Of a DNA stretch of 64,000 bases, positions 34,330-43,128 are shown one piece after another. Under the pieces are notes generated by a model, which was not told where the DNA came from, did no database searches, and saw only the letters and a list, made by a program, of their open reading frames with translations. Source of the DNA: Novosphingobium acidiphilum DSM 19966. Lineage in GTDB: Bacteria; Pseudomonadota; Alphaproteobacteria; Sphingomonadales; Sphingomonadaceae. The stretch's first letter is position 1, and the number at the start of each line of letters is the position of its first letter. The position numbers were made by a program, and so were the translations under genes. Where the stretch lies: positions 38,515-102,514 of the forward strand of contig NZ_AUBA01000014.1 of NCBI RefSeq assembly GCF_000429005.1. Reading direction: 5' to 3'.

Positions 34330-35166
34330 ATGGCCGCGAAGCCCAAGGGCAAGGAAACCCCGCCCCCGATCATCGTCAAGAAGATCACGGTTGTGGCCGG
34401 CGGGCACCACGGCGGGGCGTGGAAAGTGGCCTATGCCGACTTTGTTACCGCGATGATGGCATTTTTCCTGTTGATGTGGCTGCTGGGCGCTACCACCGAA
34501 AAGCAGCGCAAGGGCATTGCCGACTATTTCACCCCGACACTGGTCAAGATGCGCGAAGGCAGCGCCGGGTCCTATGGGCTGCTGGGCGGATCGTCGCTGA
34601 CCGATGTCGACAATTACCAGCATCGCGCCGGCCAGACCGGCACCAAATCGATGACCATCCCGCGCGACACGACAGGCGGCGCCAAGGAAGGCGGGTCAAA
34701 GGCCAAGCGCACCGCCGCGTTGCAGGAACGGCTGCAGAAGAAATTGCAGGCCAGCCCCAATCTGGCCAAACTGGCCAAGCAGGTGCGCATGACGATGACG
34801 CCCGAAGGCATCCGGCTGGATCTGATGGACGATGCCGATTTTTCGATGTTCCGGCTGGGCACGACGATCCTGACGCCGCAGGCGGTGGAACTGGTCCAGG
34901 CGATCGCCCAGTCGATTGCGCCCGAACCCAATGGCCTGACCGTGCGCGGCCATACCGACAGCCTGCAATGGCGACCGGGCGATCCGGCCAACAACTGGTC
35001 CTTGTCCGCCGGCCGCGCCGAAACCACGCGGCAGGCGCTGATGCGCTTTGGCGTCAACGAAAGGCGGTTCCGCCGGATCGAGGGCGTTGCCGATCAGGAA
35101 CCGCTGGTGGCGGGCAACCCCGCCGATCCGCGCAACCGGCGGATGTCGATCCTGTTGATGGATTGA
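34330..35166 (+). CDS. motB: Flagellar stator protein MotB
   Basis: The 278-residue protein has a basic N-terminus, a single span with the proton-binding Asp (KVAYADFVTAMMAFF, D37) and a C-terminal OmpA-like peptidoglycan-binding domain (LTVRGHTDSLQWRPGDPANN, LSAGRAETTRQALMRFGV). It anchors the stator to the cell wall. A GC-rich terminator on the plus strand lies ~550 bases further on. Confidence 0.96.
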   Translation: MAAKPKGKETPPPIIVKKITVVAGGHHGGAWKVAYADFVTAMMAFFLLMWLLGATTEKQRKGIADYFTPTLVKMREGSAGSYGLLGGSSLTDVDNYQHRAGQTGTKSMTIPRDTTGGAKEGGSKAKRTAALQERLQKKLQASPNLAKLAKQVRMTMTPEGIRLDLMDDADFSMFRLGTTILTPQAVELVQAIAQSIAPEPNGLTVRGHTDSLQWRPGDPANNWSLSAGRAETTRQALMRFGVNERRFRRIEGVADQEPLVAGNPADPRNRRMSILLMD

Positions 35167-35191
35167 CCGGTGCGGCAGTGCACGGCGCGGT

Positions 35192-35629
35192 TCATCCTCC
35201 GGCCTTGCGAACATAAGCGCCTGCCAACGCGCAGCCTGCGGCATCGGCCTCTGGTCCCGAGACGACCGCAACCTTGTGCCCGAAGGTCACGAACAAGCCT
35301 TCGCCCAGTATCAGCCCATCGCGCGTAACGGGCGCGTTCGAATGTGTATCCGCATCGCCCGACGCAATGATTTCCAATCCCTTCAAGGTTCCGGCGAAGA
35401 CCATCCCGCATGGTTTGAAACCGTTGGTGCCGATACTTTCGACAACCCACGGACCCTGGGGTCTGTGCGTGATGATCAAATGGGCAGGATCGCCGTCGGT
35501 TCTGATCCAGGTGCCCGCGGGATCGAAAAGCCTGGTCTGCGATGAAGAAAGCGCCGCGTCATCGCCTGCCACAGGATGACAGCCGGCGGCGGCCGCGGCG
35601 ATCAGAACAGCCATCCAACGCCGATCCAT
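35192..35629 (-). CDS. Small predicted lipoprotein of unknown function
   Basis: I do not recognise this 145-residue protein. It begins with a lipoprotein signal (MDRRWMAVLIAAAAAGCHPV, lipobox AAGC) and continues as a small predicted beta-rich domain (FDPAGTWIRTDGDPAHLIITHR, LEIIASGDAD) with three further Cys. The start at 35629 is chosen for the signal peptide and an upstream GGGGGCAGG. It lies alone on the minus strand, between the motB end and the flagellin, and is antisense to any read-through from the flg operon. Confidence 0.65.
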   Translation of the reverse strand: MDRRWMAVLIAAAAAGCHPVAGDDAALSSSQTRLFDPAGTWIRTDGDPAHLIITHRPQGPWVVESIGTNGFKPCGMVFAGTLKGLEIIASGDADTHSNAPVTRDGLILGEGLFVTFGHKVAVVSGPEADAAGCALAGAYVRKAGG

Positions 35630-35720
35630 ATGGCCTGCCCCCTTGCGCGCCGGGCTGGGTTTACGCAGCGGTGCAGCATGGATCAAGCGCATAGCCCGGC
35701 CTGCTGCTGCGCACATAGCT

Positions 35721-35757
35721 GCGCCCGGCGATCTGCGGATCGCCGGGCGCTGATGTT
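35721..35757 (+). terminator. Strong intrinsic terminator, plus strand
   Basis: A perfect 13-bp stem (GCGCCCGGCGATC with a TGCG loop) is followed on the plus strand by TGATGTTTTTT. There is no plus-strand gene after motB before this point, so it probably ends the long flgB-motB transcript after it has run antisense through the small lipoprotein gene. Confidence 0.75.
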
Positions 35758-35766
35758 TTTTGCAAA

Positions 35767-35799
35767 CCGGCCGCGCGGGGGGCAAACCCGTGCGGCCGG
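35767..35799 (-). terminator. Hairpin downstream of the first flagellin gene
   Basis: A 13-pair stem with one imperfect pair (outer arm CCGGCCGC/GCGGCCGG) lies 20 bases after the flagellin stop codon and is followed by TTTG on the minus strand. It is a probable fliC terminator despite the short T-run. Confidence 0.55.
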
Positions 35800-35819
35800 C
35801 AAGGGGATCAGACGGTGGT

Positions 35820-36707
35820 TTAGCCGCGCAGCAGCGACAGCACGTTCTGCTGGCTCTGGTTGGCCTGCGCCAACATCGCGGTCGAGGCCTGCGACAGGAT
35901 CTGCGATTTCGCCAACTGGGTGGTCGATGACGAATAATCGGTGTCCTGGATCTGGCTTCGCGCCGACGACAGGTTGGTGATGTTGGTGTTCAGGTTGTTC
36001 ACCACCGAGGTCAGCCGGTTTTGCGCCGCACCCAGCGAAGCTTCGGTGCCGTTCACCTCGGCAATCGCCGAATCCACATTGGTGATCGTCGTCGCCGCGG
36101 TGCTCTGACTGGTCACGTCAAGCGACTGGGTGGTGCCCGACGCGCTGGAATAGGACGTGTTGCCTGCCCCGAACAGAAGCGAGCCGTTGAATGCGGTCGA
36201 ATCGATCGTGACGCTGTTGCTGTTGTTCGCGCCCGTCTGGATCGTGAACTTGGCGTCCTGCGATCCGTCGCTGGCCGGCGCACCCGATGTCACTGCAAAC
36301 ACGTTGGTTCCGTTGAACTGGGTCGTGGTCAGGATCGAGCTGATCTGCTGCGTCAGGTTCGACACTTCCGACTGCATCGAGGTGCGATCCGACGCCTGAT
36401 ACGTGCCCGACGACGACTGCACCGCCAGTTCGCGGATGCGTTGCAGCATGTTGGTCACTTCGTTCAGCCCGCCACCGGCGGTCTGGGCCAGCGAAATGCC
36501 GTCGTTGGCATTGTGCACGGCCTGGGTCATGCCATTGATCTGCGATGTCATCGTGTTGGAAATCGCCAGGCCCGCCGCATCGTCGGCGGCGCTGTTGATG
36601 CGCTGACCGGTGGACAGCTGCTGCATCGCCTTGGCGGTCATCTGCGACGCGGAATTCGACGCATTTGAGGCCTGCAAGGCCGATATATTGGTGTTGATTA
36701 CCGTCAT
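35820..36707 (-). CDS. fliC: Flagellin, copy 1
   Basis: This 295-residue filament protein has the conserved D0/D1 ends (MTVINTNISALQASNA ... AMLAQANQSQQNVLSLLRG) and a short central region, without the outer D2/D3 domains. The segment LQRIRELAVQ (88-97) is identical to the enteric flagellin D1 core. It differs from copy 2 at about 14 positions. A GGAG ribosome-binding site and a candidate FliA promoter lie upstream. A separate transcript from copy 2 is likely because hairpins stand between them. Confidence 0.96.
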   Translation of the reverse strand: MTVINTNISALQASNASNSASQMTAKAMQQLSTGQRINSAADDAAGLAISNTMTSQINGMTQAVHNANDGISLAQTAGGGLNEVTNMLQRIRELAVQSSSGTYQASDRTSMQSEVSNLTQQISSILTTTQFNGTNVFAVTSGAPASDGSQDAKFTIQTGANNSNSVTIDSTAFNGSLLFGAGNTSYSSASGTTQSLDVTSQSTAATTITNVDSAIAEVNGTEASLGAAQNRLTSVVNNLNTNITNLSSARSQIQDTDYSSSTTQLAKSQILSQASTAMLAQANQSQQNVLSLLRG

Positions 36708-36783
36708 CTCTGGTCTCCAGGGTAAATAAAATTACCGAAAATGACTGTTGCCTCGGTTCGAATTTCGACAACTGCCATACGCT

Positions 36784-36813
36784 AAATCGGCAAAAAACTG
36801 CCGCATTTAAGCC
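36784..36813 (-). promoter_or_regulatory. Candidate FliA (sigma28) promoter of flagellin copy 1
   Basis: The minus strand reads GGCTTAAA, 14 bases, then GCCGATTT, ~77 bases before the start codon. It is close to the enteric sigma28 pattern TAAA-N15-GCCGATAA. A GGCA-N6-TGCC palindrome overlaps the -10 box and another lies just upstream. Confidence 0.8.
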
Positions 36814-36915
36814 TGAAACGGCAATTTTTTGCCGGTATTCAAAGATTTATTCTTTTTAATTGGCGACTTTTACAAAACTGAGCTGTGTAGTCGTATTTCG
36901 TCAAAACAACAAGAT

Positions 36916-36948
36916 GCCCTGCGGCCCGGTGGAGACGGGCCGCAGGGC
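36916..36948 (-). terminator. Terminator of flagellin copy 2
   Basis: A perfect 12-bp stem (GCCCTGCGGCCC arm) with the 9-base loop GGTGGAGAC is followed on the minus strand by ATCTTGTTGTTTTG. It lies ~107 bases downstream of copy 2. Confidence 0.7.
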
Positions 36949-37010
36949 AAAGGTATTTCACGCCTGGCCGATCGCCGGGCCCGGGCCGGGCCGATCGTTG
37001 CGCGGGACGC

Positions 37011-37041
37011 TTCCGCCGCGCGGTGGAGACGCGCGGCGGAA
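37011..37041 (-). terminator. First hairpin behind flagellin copy 2
   Basis: A perfect 11-bp stem (TTCCGCCGCGC arm) encloses the same 9-base loop GGTGGAGAC as the next hairpin. It lies 14 bases after the stop codon but has no T-run, so it may protect the mRNA 3' end instead of terminating. Confidence 0.5.
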
Positions 37042-37054
37042 CGGATCAGACGGC

Positions 37055-37942
37055 TTAACCCTTGAGCAGCGACAGCACGTTCTGCTGGCTCTGGTTGGCC
37101 TGCGCCAGCATCGCGGTCGAGGCCTGCGACAGGATCTGCGATTTCGCCAGCTGGGTGGTCGACGCGGAATAGTCGGTATCCTGGATCTGGCTTCGCGCCG
37201 ATGACAGGTTGGTGATGTTGGTGTTCAGGTTGTTCACCACCGAGGTCAGCCGGTTTTGCGCCGCACCCAGCGAAGCCTGGGTCGCGTTGACTTCGGAAAT
37301 GGCCGAATCGATGTTGGTGATCGTCGTCGCCGCGGTGCTCTGGCTGGACACGTCGAGCGACTGGGTGGTGCCCGATGCGCTGGAATAGGACGTGTTGCCG
37401 GTGCCGAACAGAAGCGAGCCGTTGAACGCGGTCGAATCGATCGTGACACTGTTGCTGTTGTTCGCCCCGGTCTGGATGGTGAACTTGGCGTCCTGCGATC
37501 CATCGCTGGCCGGCGTGCCCGACGTTACCGCAAACACGCTGGTGCCGTTGAACTGGGTCGTGGTCAGGATCGAGCTGATCTGCTGCGTCAGGTTCGACAC
37601 TTCCGACTGCATCGAGGTGCGATCCGACGCCTGATACGTGCCCGACGACGACTGCACCGCCAGTTCGCGAATACGCTGCAGCATGTTGGTCACTTCGTTC
37701 AGCCCGCCGCCGGCGGTCTGGGCCAGCGAAATGCCGTCGTTGGCGTTGTGCACGGCCTGGGTCATGCCATTGATCTGCGACGTCATCGTGTTGGAAATCG
37801 CCAGGCCCGCCGCATCGTCGGCGGCGCTGTTGATGCGCATCCCGGTCGACAGCTGCTGCATCGCCTTGGCGGTCATCAAGGATGCGGAATTCGATGCGTT
37901 GGATGCCTGCATCGACGAAATATTGGTGTTGATCACGGTCAT
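37055..37942 (-). CDS. fliC: Flagellin, copy 2
   Basis: The 295-residue flagellin is nearly identical to copy 1, with differences such as SSM for SAL near position 10, TSGTP for TSGAP, ITNIDSAISEVNATQ for the copy 1 equivalent, and a C-terminal LLKG. The shared length and the near identity of the DNA point to a recent duplication or gene conversion. It has its own FliA-type promoter and is divergent from the sigma54 activator gene. Confidence 0.96.
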   Translation of the reverse strand: MTVINTNISSMQASNASNSASLMTAKAMQQLSTGMRINSAADDAAGLAISNTMTSQINGMTQAVHNANDGISLAQTAGGGLNEVTNMLQRIRELAVQSSSGTYQASDRTSMQSEVSNLTQQISSILTTTQFNGTSVFAVTSGTPASDGSQDAKFTIQTGANNSNSVTIDSTAFNGSLLFGTGNTSYSSASGTTQSLDVSSQSTAATTITNIDSAISEVNATQASLGAAQNRLTSVVNNLNTNITNLSSARSQIQDTDYSASTTQLAKSQILSQASTAMLAQANQSQQNVLSLLKG

Positions 37943-38024
37943 GGATTGTCTCCGGGTGAAAAGGATCGGGTCACGGAAATGGTGCGGGCCGGGTCGGTTC
38001 GCTGTGATCCGGCTGTCACGGCAA

Positions 38025-38054
38025 AGACCGGCAAATCGCTGCCGGGTTTAAGCC
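38025..38054 (-). promoter_or_regulatory. Candidate FliA (sigma28) promoter of flagellin copy 2
   Basis: The minus strand reads GGCTTAAA, 14 bases, then GCCGGTCT, ~83 bases before the start codon. As at copy 1, a GGCA-N6-TGCC palindrome (38030-38043) overlaps the -10 side. Confidence 0.75.
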
Positions 38055-38100
38055 CCTTCCCGGCCGGGAATTGCCGGACATAAGGGTTGACCCTAAGTGC

Positions 38101-38112
38101 AGCCTCGAGGCT
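38101..38112. promoter_or_regulatory. 12-base palindrome between flagellin copy 2 and the sigma54 activator
   Basis: AGCCTCGAGGCT is a perfect palindrome, flanked by CTAAG and TTAAA, in the divergent gap. It could be an operator for the activator or another flagellar regulator. Function is inferred from position. Confidence 0.45.
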
Positions 38113-38185
38113 TAAATTACCGGAGCCTTGGTCGTTTTCGCGCGAAAAGTGCCCCCAAGACATGGTTAAGACGGGGCAGCAATTG

Positions 38186-39486
<1,301 letters not shown>

Positions 39487-39490
<4 letters not shown>

Positions 39491-39852
39491 GCAGCCTGTC
39501 GGGCATTGGGGCCGCATCGGGCGTGCACGAGATCATGGCCTTGCGCCAACAGATCATCGACAAGACCCAGGTCCTGCAAAACGTCCACACCGGCGGCACC
39601 ACCACCGGGCCTGCGCCGGCCGATGCGAGCGGCGGATCGTTTACCGGTGCGCTCAAGACCGCGCTCGACACTGTCAGCCAGACCCAGAGCCAGGCCGAAG
39701 CTGTCACCAATGCCTATCAGACCGGGCAGGTTACCGATGTCGCGCAAGTCATGCTGGCGCGTCAGCAATCCAGCGTCGCCTTCGAAGCCACCCTGCAAGT
39801 CCGCAACAAGCTGCTGTCCGCCTATCAGGACATCATGAAGCTGGGAATCTAA
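39487..39852 (+). CDS. fliE: Flagellar MS-ring/rod junction protein FliE
   Basis: The 121-residue protein has the FliE C-terminal pattern (FTGALKTALDTVSQTQSQAEAVTNAYQTG; DVAQVMLARQQSSVAFEATLQVRNKLLSAYQDIMKLGI). FliE links the MS ring to the rod. The N-terminal half is Gly/Thr-rich. It overlaps the activator gene and precedes fliF by six bases. Confidence 0.93.
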
Positions 39853-39858
39853 CCTGCG

Positions 39859-41526
39859 ATGGCTGATCTGGTCCCTGCCGGGGGTGAAACCGGCCGATCG
39901 CTGCTGGCGCCGCTGACCGATGCCGCAGGCGGCAGTCTGCCTGCGCGGCTTGGCCGTTTCCTCAATCAGGGCCCGGTGCGCCGCGCGCTGCCATGGTTTG
40001 GCGGCATTGCCGCGGCGGGACTGGCGGGACTGTTGTGGCTGGAAATGGCGCCTGCGCCACAGCGTGTGCTTTACAGCACGCTCAACGATTCCGAACGCGC
40101 GCAGGTGGTTGCCGCACTCGACAAAGCGTCGATCCGCTATGCCATCGACAACCGCACCGGCGCGATCACCGTGGGTGAGGACGATCTGTACAAGGCGCGC
40201 ATGGTCGCCGCCGCCGATGGCGCGCTGGCCACGCCCGAAACCGGCGAACAGATGATCGACAAACTGCCGATGGGCGCCAGCCGCACCGTCGAAGGCCAAC
40301 GCCTGCAGGCCGCGCGCGAACGCGAACTGGAACTGACGATCATGCAGATCGAAGGGGTGGAGGCGGTGCGCATCCATCTGGCCGAACCCGAAAAATCCGC
40401 GTTTGTGCGCGACAATGCCGCGCCCACCGCCTCGGTCATGGTCAAACTGGCCAAAGGCCGGCAACTGTCGGCCAGCCAGGTCACCGCGATCATCAATCTG
40501 GTGGCCGGATCGGTGCCCGGCCTGTCGGTCGAATCGGTCAAGGTGATCGATCAGCAGGGCCATCTGCTGTCCAGCGGCCAGGCCGGCGATGCCGACCGTA
40601 TCGAGATGGAGGCGCGGCTGGAAAACAAACTGCGTGAACAAGTCGAAGCATTGCTGACCCCGATGCTGGGCGCGGGCAATTTTTCCAGCGAAGTGCAGGT
40701 CGATCTGAACATGGATCAGCAGACCAGCGCGCGCGAAAGCTATGACAAGCAGGGCGCGGTGCGCACCGAAACGCAAACCGCATCGCAGACCAGCCCGGGC
40801 AGCAGCGCGTCGGGGGTGCCCGGCGTGTTGTCCAACACCCCGCCGCCGCAGCCGCAGGCTTCGGCCGGGCCGCCCGCCGGCAACACCGGGCCCGGGGCGC
40901 CTGCGCCCAACCCGACCAACACCGACAGTTCGTCCAGCCGCACGTATGAACTGGGCCGCGAAGTGGCCGTGACCAATGCCGGACCGGGCAAGATCCGCCG
41001 CCTGTCGGTGGCCGTCGCGCTGAGTGCCGCAGCCATGGCCAAGGCCAAACCGGGCGAAATCGACCAGATCAAACAGCTGGTCAGCGCCACTGTCGGCGTC
41101 GATGCAACGCGCGGTGATCAGGTGGCGGTGGTGGTGCGCAATTTTCAGCCGGTGACCATCGACCAGCCCAAATTCTGGGAAACGCCGTGGTTTGCGATGG
41201 CGGTGCGCAACGGCGTTGCCCTGCTGGCCGTGCTGCTGAGCCTGCTGCTGGGCGTCAGACCGCTGATCAAGGTGTTGAAACGTGATCCTGTGCCGCCCGA
41301 CACCGCAAGCTTGCTGCCCGGCCCTGCCGGCGAAGGCGACGATGGCGAAGCCGCCGCTGCCGGCGCGGCCCGCCAGGATACCCGGACGCCCGACAACCGG
41401 ATCGACCCCGAAATGCTGGGCAAGCAGGTGGGCCTGGCGCAGCGCCTGGTCCGCGAAAAGCCCGACACCGCGGTCGCCGCGCTGCGCCAGATGTTGAATG
41501 ATCCCCAGCCGGAGCCGGCCCCATGA
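39859..41526 (+). CDS. fliF: Flagellar MS-ring protein FliF
   Basis: The 555-residue membrane protein has an N-terminal span (~48-66), the ring-building periplasmic domains (STLNDSERAQVVAALDKASIRYAI; VEAVRIHLAEPEKSAF) and a C-terminal span (VRNGVALLAVLLSLLLGVRPLI) followed by the FliG-binding tail. A Pro/Gly-rich insertion (~315-355) interrupts the periplasmic part. It overlaps fliG by four bases. Confidence 0.95.
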   Translation: MADLVPAGGETGRSLLAPLTDAAGGSLPARLGRFLNQGPVRRALPWFGGIAAAGLAGLLWLEMAPAPQRVLYSTLNDSERAQVVAALDKASIRYAIDNRTGAITVGEDDLYKARMVAAADGALATPETGEQMIDKLPMGASRTVEGQRLQAARERELELTIMQIEGVEAVRIHLAEPEKSAFVRDNAAPTASVMVKLAKGRQLSASQVTAIINLVAGSVPGLSVESVKVIDQQGHLLSSGQAGDADRIEMEARLENKLREQVEALLTPMLGAGNFSSEVQVDLNMDQQTSARESYDKQGAVRTETQTASQTSPGSSASGVPGVLSNTPPPQPQASAGPPAGNTGPGAPAPNPTNTDSSSSRTYELGREVAVTNAGPGKIRRLSVAVALSAAAMAKAKPGEIDQIKQLVSATVGVDATRGDQVAVVVRNFQPVTIDQPKFWETPWFAMAVRNGVALLAVLLSLLLGVRPLIKVLKRDPVPPDTASLLPGPAGEGDDGEAAAAGAARQDTRTPDNRIDPEMLGKQVGLAQRLVREKPDTAVAALRQMLNDPQPEPAP

Positions 41527-42539
41527 GCGACATGACCCCCGATGGTCTCAACGTGACCGACGCCGAACGCGCGGCGGTGATGATCATGCTGCTCGAAGAC
41601 GATCAGGCCAGCGCGCTGCTGGGCCAGCTCGACCCGGCCGAACTGCGCCAGTTGGGCGAACGGATGTGCGCGTTGGGCGAAATCAGCCCGGCGGTCATCG
41701 AGGATGCCATTGCGCGCTTTGTCGAAAAGACCGAGCGCATGGGACTGGTCGTGCCCGATCGGGTGGGCCAGGTGCGCACGATGATGACCCGCGCCATTGG
41801 CGAGGTCAAAACCGAAAGCCTGATGCAGCGCATCGCGCCCGAACAGCGCACCAGTTCGCTGGAACTGGCGCGCTGGCTGACCCCGCAAGTGCTAGTGCCG
41901 CTGGTCAACGCCGAACACCCGCAGGCAATCGCGGTGCTGCTGGTCCAGCTTGAGGCCGAGGTGGCCGCAGGCGTGCTGCATGGCCTGCCCGAAACGATCC
42001 AGGGCCAGGTGGTGCAGCGCGTCGCCACGCTGGGCCCGGTCGCACCCGAAGCAATCGCCATGCTGGAAGACATGCTGGCCCGGCGCATCACCGAACGCCA
42101 CGGGCGCGCCGCGCTGACGATGGGTGGCCCGCGCGAAGCCGCCGATATCATCAACGCCGCCGCGCGCACCGTCGAACGCCGCGTGATGCCCGAAATCGCC
42201 AAGGCCGACAAAGCCCTGGCCAAGGCCATCGAGAACGAGATGTTCAAGTTCGAACACCTGTTCGTGCTCGATGACAAGTCGATGGGCACGCTGCTGCGCG
42301 AAGTCGACAGCGACACGCTGATCGCCGCGTTGAAAGGCACGCCCGAGGACAATCGCGATGTGTTCTTCCGCGCGATGTCGTCGCGCGCCGCCGATGGCGT
42401 GCGCGATGAAATCGGCGCGCGCGGGCGGATGAAGATGGCCGAAGTGCTGGAAGCGCAAAAGGCCATGGTGACCGCCGCACGCCGTCTGGCCGCCGAAGGG
42501 GTGATCGTGTTCGGGGCCGGCGAAGACGATTATGTCTGA
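41523..42539 (+). CDS. fliG: Flagellar motor switch protein FliG
   Basis: FliG carries the torque-generating C-terminal domain of the switch. The 338 residues include the N-terminal FliF-binding domain, the middle domain with EHPQAIAVLLVQLE, and the charged C-terminal domain (FVLDDKSMGTLLREVDSDTLIAALKG; FFRAMSSRAADGVRDEI). Length is normal. It overlaps fliF by four and fliH by eight bases. Confidence 0.96.
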   Translation: MSDMTPDGLNVTDAERAAVMIMLLEDDQASALLGQLDPAELRQLGERMCALGEISPAVIEDAIARFVEKTERMGLVVPDRVGQVRTMMTRAIGEVKTESLMQRIAPEQRTSSLELARWLTPQVLVPLVNAEHPQAIAVLLVQLEAEVAAGVLHGLPETIQGQVVQRVATLGPVAPEAIAMLEDMLARRITERHGRAALTMGGPREAADIINAAARTVERRVMPEIAKADKALAKAIENEMFKFEHLFVLDDKSMGTLLREVDSDTLIAALKGTPEDNRDVFFRAMSSRAADGVRDEIGARGRMKMAEVLEAQKAMVTAARRLAAEGVIVFGAGEDDYV

Positions 42540-43128
42540 CGCGCGACGTACGCGCGGCCTGTCGCTGGCCGCGCTGGCCGGTGGCAACAGCGGGTTTGCG
42601 CGCGACACCCGGTTTGCGTGGCCCGACGAAATTGCCGGCGCACCCGACAGCCCCGCACCCGACCCTGTGGCGCAGGCTTATGCCCGAGGCTATGCCGAAG
42701 GGGTGCAGGCCGGCGCCGCCGCTGCGCAAGCGCAAGCCGCCGCCGACGATGCCGCGCGGCATCGCATCGAAACCGTGCTGGCGCAGATGGACGCCGCCGA
42801 AGGCGACGCCTTTGCCCAGCGGCTGAAGGACACCGTGCTGGCGCTGTGCCACGCGGTGCTGGCGGATGCGGCGCTGGTGCCCGAGGCGCTGGCGCGGCGG
42901 GTCGAAACGGCCGCGGCCATGTTCAACCGCGCCAGCGACGATCGCCTGATCCGCCTTCATCCCGAAGACCTGGCCTTGATTCATGCACGGCTGCCGTCGG
43001 CATGGCATTGCGAACCCGATCCCGCGCTCGAACGCGGGACCGTGCGTATCGAAACGTCGGGTGGCGGGGTCGAGGACGGCCCGTCGCAATGGCGCGCCGC
43101 GCTGGACGAGGCGCTGCGGATATGGTGA
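42532..43128 (+). CDS. fliH: Flagellar export ATPase regulator FliH
   Basis: The 198-residue protein has the FliH pattern: a variable N-terminus, a Gly/Ala-spaced helix (AQAYARGYAEGVQAGAAAAQAQA), and a C-terminal domain with LIRLHPEDLALIHARLP and GGGVEDGPSQW. FliH binds FliI and guides it to the export gate. The call also rests on its place between fliG and fliI. Confidence 0.85.
   Translation: MSDARRTRGLSLAALAGGNSGFARDTRFAWPDEIAGAPDSPAPDPVAQAYARGYAEGVQAGAAAAQAQAAADDAARHRIETVLAQMDAAEGDAFAQRLKDTVLALCHAVLADAALVPEALARRVETAAAMFNRASDDRLIRLHPEDLALIHARLPSAWHCEPDPALERGTVRIETSGGGVEDGPSQWRAALDEALRIW

Larger units (their letters stand above)
36708..37054. other. Intergenic region between the two flagellin genes
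   Basis: This 347-base gene-free stretch contains, from left to right: the copy 1 ribosome-binding site, the FliA-type promoter (36784-36813), two GGCA-N6-TGCC palindromes (36789-36802 and 36820-36833), an AT-rich upstream segment, and two GC hairpins behind copy 2 (36916-36948 and 37011-37041) whose loops are identical (GGTGGAGAC). I see no open reading frame that looks real. Confidence 0.7.
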
